A stretch of DNA of 64,000 nt from Dehalococcoidia bacterium UBA1328 (GTDB lineage: Bacteria > Chloroflexota > Dehalococcoidia > Lucifugimonadales > Lucifugimonadaceae), in the NCBI GenBank assembly GCA_002306815.1, contig DBTA01000062.1:26949-90948 (forward strand). The letters run 5' to 3'. Under the pieces are notes generated by a model, which saw only the letters and a program-made list of their open reading frames with translations, was not told the origin of the DNA and ran no database searches. Position numbers and translations under genes: made by a program. Below, in pieces: positions 59,617 through 64,000 of the stretch (the stretch's first letter is position 1; the number at the start of each line of letters is the position of its first letter).

Positions 59617-60099
59617 ATGCCTGGACTTCACCAGCTAAAACCAGCAAAAAATTCTCGGAAGAACCGGAAGCGCGTCGGTCGCGGTAACGGCTCAGGTTCG
59701 GGTACCTACTCGGGTCGAGGCTCGAAAGGGCAGAAGCAGCGCGGTAGCGTTCCGTTCCTGTTCGAGGGTGGTCAATTACCTCTGATCAAGCGACTCCCGC
59801 ACATGCGTGGGTTCACGAACATCTTCCGGGTCGAAGCCACGCCGGTAAACCTCGACATCCTTGAGGGTTTCCGATCAGGCTCAAATGTGACTATCGAAAG
59901 GCTCGTTGAAGCCGGTGTGATTCGCAAGAACAGCCCGAAGGTAAAAATCCTCGGTGATGGTGAACTCACAAAGAAGCTCAACGTAACTGCTCACGCTTTC
60001 AGCAAGTCAGCCAAAGCTAAGATCGAAGCTGCAGGCGGTTCAGTAACCGTCATTGGTGTAGATAAGGCAGAAGCAGAGTCGGAAAAGTCGGCTAGCTAA
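59617..60099 (+). CDS. rplO: 50S ribosomal protein L15
   Basis: 160 residues: LHQLKPAKNSRKNRKRVGRG, GSGTYSGRGSKGQKQRG and FEGGQLPLIKRLPHMRGF in the RNA-binding N-terminal half, then the globular VNLDILEGFRSGSNVTIERL and a C-terminal acidic tail. It is a late assembly protein. The 58-base gap before it holds an AT-rich stretch but no clear promoter. secY starts two bases after its stop. Confidence 0.97.
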   Translation: MPGLHQLKPAKNSRKNRKRVGRGNGSGSGTYSGRGSKGQKQRGSVPFLFEGGQLPLIKRLPHMRGFTNIFRVEATPVNLDILEGFRSGSNVTIERLVEAGVIRKNSPKVKILGDGELTKKLNVTAHAFSKSAKAKIEAAGGSVTVIGVDKAEAESEKSAS

Positions 60100-60101
60100 A
60101 C

Positions 60102-61463
60102 ATGACCCAGCAGCAGGCCCAAACACCGTCGGAATCTCCGGTACCAGCACTATTCCGTGCTGCGGTGGACGCTTGGCGAATACCTGATCTTCGATTCAGA
60201 ATCCTCTTCACGCTGGGGATTCTTGTCATTTTCAGGTTCTTCGCTCACGTTCCTGTTCCGGGTGTCGACCGTGACGCGCTTGCCGCTGCGTTTGAAGCGA
60301 ACCCGCTTCTTGGTTTCCTCGATCTCTTTTCAGGAGGAGCTCTTCGAAATCTTTCGATTGCCGCGCTCGGTGTATACCCGTACATCACGGCATCGATTAT
60401 TTTGCAGATCTTGACACCGATCATCCCCAGCCTACGAAACATGTCTCAGGAAGGTGAAGGTGGTCGAAAGGCTATCAACCGATACACACACTACCTCACT
60501 GTTCCTCTGGCGTTCCTGCAGGGTTACGGTCAGTTGAACCTTTTCGCCAGCGGTTTTGCGACTTCTGGCGGCGCTGCAATCAGCGGAATAGGTTTTGGTG
60601 AGAACACACTCAACACGATCACTATTCTTACCGCAATGACGGCCGGAACAATGCTGCTCGTGTGGATGGGTGAACTTGTAACTGAAAAAGGTATCGGTAA
60701 CGGTATTTCCCTAATCATCTTCGCCGGTATCGTTTCGACCTTGCCGCAAGTTGTAGGTCAATTGTGGTTAATGCGTGACCAGATGTTCCAGGTCGGAATG
60801 CTGGTATTCATTGCGATCGCCATCGTGTACCTCATCGTGTTTTTCGCTGAAGCGGTTAGGAAAATTCCGGTCCAATACGGAAGAAGTGTGTTCCGCGGCG
60901 GTCAGATGTATAAACAATCTGGCGCTACGAATATTCCACTGCGTGTAAACGCGGCCGGAATGATTCCCCTTATCTTCGCTTTCTCAATCCTGATTCTTCC
61001 GTCTGTAATCGCCAGCTATTTCAACGACGGCTCTGGTGGATTTATTTCGAACATTGCAAACTTCTTCCAGAACTCTTTTGGACCGACAAGCACTATCTAC
61101 TGGATCGCTGTATTCCTGCTGGTCGTGATTTTCACGTTCTTCTACACGCTCGTTGTTCACAACCAGCAAAACCTTGCTGAAAACCTCCAGAAGAACGGTG
61201 GATTCGTTCCTGGTATTCGCCCTGGACCACCAACCAAGATTTATCTCATGCGTGTCGTTCTCAGGATTACCTGGGGTGGTGCGCTGTTCCTAGGCGGTGT
61301 GGCAATCGTGCCGTACGTTGCTCAGCTCGTTACGAACCTGCCAAATGCCACGACCATCTTGCAGAGCACAAGTCTGCTAATCATGGTCGGTGTGGCTCTC
61401 GACACGATGCGTCAGCTCGAATCGCAGCTCCTAATGCGTAACTACGAAGGATTCGTCCGCTAA
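60102..61463 (+). CDS. secY: Preprotein translocase subunit SecY
   Basis: 453 residues with ten membrane helices. Landmarks are RFFAHVPVPGVDRDAL, GGALRNLSIAALGVYPYITA, the cytoplasmic loop GMGELVTEKGIGNGISL-type segment (WMGELVTEKGIGNG), YGRSVFRGGQMYKQSGATN and the large loop QQNLAENLQKNGGFVPGIRP before helix 9. It forms the protein-conducting channel with SecE and SecG and receives SecA or ribosomes. The ATG is at 60102; adk begins 18 bases after it. Confidence 0.98.
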   Translation: MTQQQAQTPSESPVPALFRAAVDAWRIPDLRFRILFTLGILVIFRFFAHVPVPGVDRDALAAAFEANPLLGFLDLFSGGALRNLSIAALGVYPYITASIILQILTPIIPSLRNMSQEGEGGRKAINRYTHYLTVPLAFLQGYGQLNLFASGFATSGGAAISGIGFGENTLNTITILTAMTAGTMLLVWMGELVTEKGIGNGISLIIFAGIVSTLPQVVGQLWLMRDQMFQVGMLVFIAIAIVYLIVFFAEAVRKIPVQYGRSVFRGGQMYKQSGATNIPLRVNAAGMIPLIFAFSILILPSVIASYFNDGSGGFISNIANFFQNSFGPTSTIYWIAVFLLVVIFTFFYTLVVHNQQNLAENLQKNGGFVPGIRPGPPTKIYLMRVVLRITWGGALFLGGVAIVPYVAQLVTNLPNATTILQSTSLLIMVGVALDTMRQLESQLLMRNYEGFVR

Positions 61464-61481
61464 TCAGCGGTCACTACGCAT

Positions 61482-62132
61482 ATGCGCATTGTTTTGATGG
61501 GTCCGCCAGGAGCGGGCAAGGGCACACAGGCTCGACGACTCTCGGAATCGACGGGAATGAAGCACCTTTCGACAGGTGACATTCTTCGTGCAGAAGTCGC
61601 TGCTGGTTCCGAACTAGGATTACTTGCTAAAGGCTTCATGGATCGCGGTGACTACGTTCCCGACTCTCACATTATCGCGATGATCCAGAAGTACATTGAT
61701 GATCCAGCAGGTGTGCTGCTCGACGGATTTCCTCGAACTGTTTTTCAGGCAGAGTCGCTTGATAATTCACTTAATGATGCTGGTCTCGGCATCGATAAAA
61801 TCATCCACTTCTCCGTAGATACGGATGAGTTGATCAACCGACTCTCAAGTCGAGCGATCTGTTCTAAATGCCAGACTCCATACAATTTGATCTCGGATGC
61901 CCCTTTGAAAGAAGACGTATGCGACAAGTGCGGTGGAAAGGTTAGCGTTCGGGACGACGACAAACCTAAAGCGATAAAGAATCGAATGAACGTGTACGAA
62001 GAGCAGACCGCTCCCGTACTCGACTACTACAGGTCACGCCGTGAGGTGACCGAAATTGTTGCGACCGGTTCACCGGATTCCGTGTTTGAGTCGCTAACTC
62101 AGGCAATTAGATCAGGCGAGCTATCGAACTAA
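61482..62132 (+). CDS. adk: Adenylate kinase, zinc-lid type
   Basis: 216 residues. The P-loop GPPGAGKGTQA is near the N-terminus, with HLSTGDILRAEV and DGFPRT for AMP binding. The LID domain holds two CxxC pairs (ICSKCQTPYN and CDKCGGKV), the four-cysteine zinc form common in Gram-positive-type enzymes. It balances AMP, ADP and ATP. A small hairpin ATCCC-TATTTC-GGGAT occupies the junction with map. Confidence 0.97.
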   Translation: MRIVLMGPPGAGKGTQARRLSESTGMKHLSTGDILRAEVAAGSELGLLAKGFMDRGDYVPDSHIIAMIQKYIDDPAGVLLDGFPRTVFQAESLDNSLNDAGLGIDKIIHFSVDTDELINRLSSRAICSKCQTPYNLISDAPLKEDVCDKCGGKVSVRDDDKPKAIKNRMNVYEEQTAPVLDYYRSRREVTEIVATGSPDSVFESLTQAIRSGELSN

Positions 62133-62147
62133 ATCCCTATTTCGGGA
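62132..62147. repeat. Hairpin between adk and map, with embedded TATAAT
   Basis: ATCCC-(6)-GGGAT straddles the end of adk. A consensus TATAAT hexamer overlaps its 3' edge at 62149-62154, but no -35 lies at the right distance. An internal promoter for map-infA is possible but weakly supported. Confidence 0.3.
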
Positions 62148-62168
62148 TATAATAGGAGAGATCGTTCT

Positions 62169-62966
62169 TTGAACAGTGAAACGACGCCCAGAATAGCTGC
62201 AAGCGGAAATCCCGCTTCAGGTGCGACGTTAAAGTCGTCTCTGGAGTTGGAAATCATGCGCGAAGCCGGGCGGATAGTCGCGTTTGCTGTTCGTAAGGCG
62301 TTCGAAGCGCTTGAGCAGGGGATAACGACTCGAGAACTTGACGACATCGCACGTCGAGCTATCGAATCGGAAGATGCGGAGCCAGGTTTTCTTGGTTTGT
62401 ATGGATTTCCGGCAACAGCGTGTATATCGATAAATGAAGAGATTGTTCACGGTATTCCAGGTGAGAGGGTCATTAAAAACGGCGATCTAGTGACTCTGGA
62501 TTGTGGTGCGATAGTCGACGGGTACAACAGTGACCATGCAGTAACGCAGGTTGCTGGCCTTTCTTCAAATGAGAAGGATGACCTGATCGATACCACTCGT
62601 GGATCACTTGAAATGGGGATCAAGGCAGCCAGTCCGGGCAACCGGGTTGGTGACATATCAAACGCCGTTGAAAGCCACGTGCTCCCACGATCTTTCGAAA
62701 TTGTTCGAGAGTACGTAGGGCACGGAATCGGTAAAGATCTTCACGAACCGCCGCAGGTTCCAAACTTTGGACCAGCGGGTCATGGGGTTGAATTGCAACC
62801 CGGGCTGGTTCTGGCGATCGAGCCGATGGTTAACGCTGGCGGATGGAAAACCCGGATGCTCGACGATGGCTGGACCGTCGTCACTGAAGATGGTGCACTT
62901 TCGTGCCACTTCGAGCACACGGTAGCAGTAACGGAGGATGGTCCGGTCGTTCTGACAGTCGAATAG
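62169..62966 (+). CDS. map: Methionine aminopeptidase, type I
   Basis: 265 residues. The five metal ligands are in the expected places: VTLDCGAIVDGYNSDHA (two Asp), HGIGKDLHEPP (His), AIEPMVN (Glu) and FEHTVAVTEDG (Glu); GFPATACISINEEIVHGIPG holds the substrate-side His. It removes initiator Met from nascent proteins. The start is TTG at 62169, with AGGAGA eight bases upstream; about 20 extra N-terminal residues are longer than the minimal E. coli form. Confidence 0.96.
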   Translation: MNSETTPRIAASGNPASGATLKSSLELEIMREAGRIVAFAVRKAFEALEQGITTRELDDIARRAIESEDAEPGFLGLYGFPATACISINEEIVHGIPGERVIKNGDLVTLDCGAIVDGYNSDHAVTQVAGLSSNEKDDLIDTTRGSLEMGIKAASPGNRVGDISNAVESHVLPRSFEIVREYVGHGIGKDLHEPPQVPNFGPAGHGVELQPGLVLAIEPMVNAGGWKTRMLDDGWTVVTEDGALSCHFEHTVAVTEDGPVVLTVE

Positions 62967-63000
62967 GCAGCGAGAACGAAATAAACGGATCGAGAATATT

Positions 63001-63219
63001 TTGGCAAAAAAGGAAGCAATCGAAGTTGAAGGCCTCGTAAACGAGGCGTTACCAAACGCGTTCTTCAAGATCGAACTTCCGAACGGTCACGAGGTCCTGG
63101 CTCACGCATCAGGAAAAATCCGCAAAAATTTCATCCGAATTTTGCCCGGCGACAAGGTTCTGGTCGAACTTTCGGCTTATGACCTGACCCGAGGCAGAAT
63201 TACATATCGATTTAAGTAA
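63001..63219 (+). CDS. infA: Translation initiation factor IF-1
   Basis: 72 residues, an OB fold: KKEAIEVEGLVNEALPNAFF, HASGKIRKNFIRILPGDKVL and ELSAYDLTRGRITYRFK. It blocks the A site during initiation. The start is TTG at 63001. rpmJ follows after 61 bases. Confidence 0.97.
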   Translation: MAKKEAIEVEGLVNEALPNAFFKIELPNGHEVLAHASGKIRKNFIRILPGDKVLVELSAYDLTRGRITYRFK

Positions 63220-63280
63220 AAGTCACGGGAACAGGTCAGGCTGACCAGCAGTCAGGCCTCCCGCCAACGAGAAAAACAAC

Positions 63281-63397
63281 ATGAAAGTCAAAGCATCCGT
63301 AAAGGCAAAGCACCCGGGCAGCAAGATTGTCCGCCGCAAGGGTCGAGTCTACGTGATTAACAAGCAGAACCCTCGCCTCAAGGCGCGACAGGGCTAG
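63281..63397 (+). CDS. rpmJ: 50S ribosomal protein L36 (cysteine-free form)
   Basis: 38 residues, start ATG 63281 and stop TAG 63395-63397: MKVKASVKAKHPGSKIVRRK then GRVYVINKQNPRLKARQG. Length, N-terminus and RRKGRVYVI match L36, but all three zinc cysteines are replaced (the CxxC positions hold His/Ser, and the third Cys is Asn). Zinc-free L36 paralogues exist elsewhere in bacteria, usually outside the main operon. Confidence 0.95.
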   Translation: MKVKASVKAKHPGSKIVRRKGRVYVINKQNPRLKARQG

Positions 63398-63422
63398 CCG
63401 AACAACAGGAGAAATCGGCCTT

Positions 63423-63806
63423 ATGGCGATCATCGCCGGTGTAAACATTCCGGACAACCAGAGACTCGAAATAGCACTGACTGCCATTTACGGCATCGGT
63501 CGTACCACGTCGAAGAAGATCGTCGACGATTCAGGTATGTCCTCATCAACTCGTGTCAGGGATCTTAATGACGAAGAACTCGCGCGAGTGCGAAGCGCTG
63601 TCGAGAGGACTGGTCTCCTGATCGAAGGTGACCTCCGACGAGAGACACAACTGAATATACGCCGACTAACGGACATTCAGTCGCTGCGTGGTCTCCGACA
63701 CCGCCGTGGGCTGCCGGTCCGCGGTCAACGGACCAAGACCAACGCTCGAACGAAGCGTGGTCGTCGCCAGACAGTTGCAGGACGCAAGCGAGTAGCCGCT
63801 CACTAA
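63423..63806 (+). CDS. rpsM: 30S ribosomal protein S13
   Basis: 127 residues: IIAGVNIPDNQRLEIALTAI, YGIGRTTSKKIVDD and the tRNA-contacting C-terminus GLRHRRGLPVRGQRTKTNAR with RKRVAAH. It links the 30S head to the 50S subunit. The ATG at 63423 follows ACAGGAGAAA, a good ribosome-binding site. Confidence 0.97.
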   Translation: MAIIAGVNIPDNQRLEIALTAIYGIGRTTSKKIVDDSGMSSSTRVRDLNDEELARVRSAVERTGLLIEGDLRRETQLNIRRLTDIQSLRGLRHRRGLPVRGQRTKTNARTKRGRRQTVAGRKRVAAH

Positions 63807-63869
63807 TCACTACTAGGTTGACGATTTCAACGGCTAACGCCGTCTGTTAGAGGATTACTAAGAACAGAT

Positions 63870-64000
63870 ATGCCAAGACAGCGAGTACGACGACGCGAGA
63901 AGAAGTTTATCCCCCAGGGCAAGGCTTTCATTAGCGCTACCTTTAATAACACACTAGTTACGTTGACCGACCCACAGGGCAACGTTATTTCGCAGAGCAG
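63870..64000 (+). CDS. rpsK: 30S ribosomal protein S11 (5' part, runs off right edge)
   Basis: The first 43 residues are visible: MPRQRVRRREKKFIPQGKAF, then ISATFNNTLVTLTDPQGNVI, matching the S11 N-terminal strand. The gene continues beyond the window; rpsD, rpoA and rplQ would be expected next. The ATG lies 63 bases after rpsM. Confidence 0.95.
   Translation, partial: MPRQRVRRREKKFIPQGKAFISATFNNTLVTLTDPQGNVISQS

Noticed and set aside
1..64000. tRNA, rRNA, CRISPR, insertion sequence or prophage
   Set aside because: No cloverleaf TPsiC arm in an intergenic region, no regularly spaced repeats, no transposase, integrase catalytic domain or phage structural gene was found by reading.

Overview
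The window is a dense bacterial chromosome segment holding about 70 genes and no phage, transposon, CRISPR array or tRNA/rRNA gene that I can recognise. It is dominated by housekeeping genes. Several traits point, by inference only, to a free-living, probably aerobic or marine member of Chloroflexota (Dehalococcoidia/SAR202-like): an insertion-bearing S12, a fused GlcD/GlcF-type FAD/Fe-S oxidoreductase, a membrane-anchored HdrD-like protein, an orphan GlnR-like regulator beside glnA-gltBD, and a fragment of an archaellin-type pilin gene. Start codons are often GTG or TTG.

Layout. 1-3.4 kb: the tail of an unknown gene, then phoU, pstB and a GH63-like glycosidase on the minus strand. 3.5-5.9 kb: rlmN and a SelA-like PLP enzyme. 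5.9-6.7 kb: a gene-poor gap with the archaellin-like mini-gene. 6.7-12.6 kb (minus): transaldolase, a 970-residue FAD/Fe-S oxidase coupled to a TerC protein, and a GreA-type factor with an extra N-terminal domain. 12.8-16.9 kb: rpmH-rnpA-yidD, a beta-propeller lipoprotein, then yidC overlapping jag, ending in a clear terminator. 17-20 kb: a PfkB-type kinase, a membrane thioredoxin, and a two-gene restriction-modification system. 20.5-23.7 kb (minus): an HdrD/NarI-like fusion and a decaprenyl-phosphate phosphoribosyltransferase-like UbiA protein. 23.8-30.8 kb: tlyA, purF, purM, purH, a family 2 glycosyltransferase and a nicotinate phosphoribosyltransferase. 30.8-46.9 kb (minus): tilS, a CorC-type protein, recA, an HtrA lipoprotein protease, nadE, gltD-gltB-glnA and a GlnR-like regulator. 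47.2-64 kb (plus): a continuous str-S10-spc-alpha ribosomal block from rpsL to rpsK, without tuf, with secY, adk, map and infA.

How the genes work together. glnA, gltB and gltD form the GS-GOGAT ammonium assimilation route behind one strong promoter, with the likely nitrogen regulator next door. purF, purM and purH supply purines, and nadE and the nicotinate phosphoribosyltransferase supply NAD. rpmH to jag and the ribosomal block with secY build ribosomes and insert membrane proteins. The FAD/Fe-S oxidase and the HdrD-like protein probably feed electrons from hydroxy acids or similar donors into the membrane.

The most unusual items are the truncated archaellin-like gene, the integrase-like/GreA fusion, the yidC-jag dual-coding overlap, the BamHI-like (ExE) restriction enzyme beside an N4-cytosine-type methyltransferase, and a 14-bp perfect hairpin with a competing alternative fold after recA. 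All identifications rest on reading motifs by eye; no database search or structure prediction was run.
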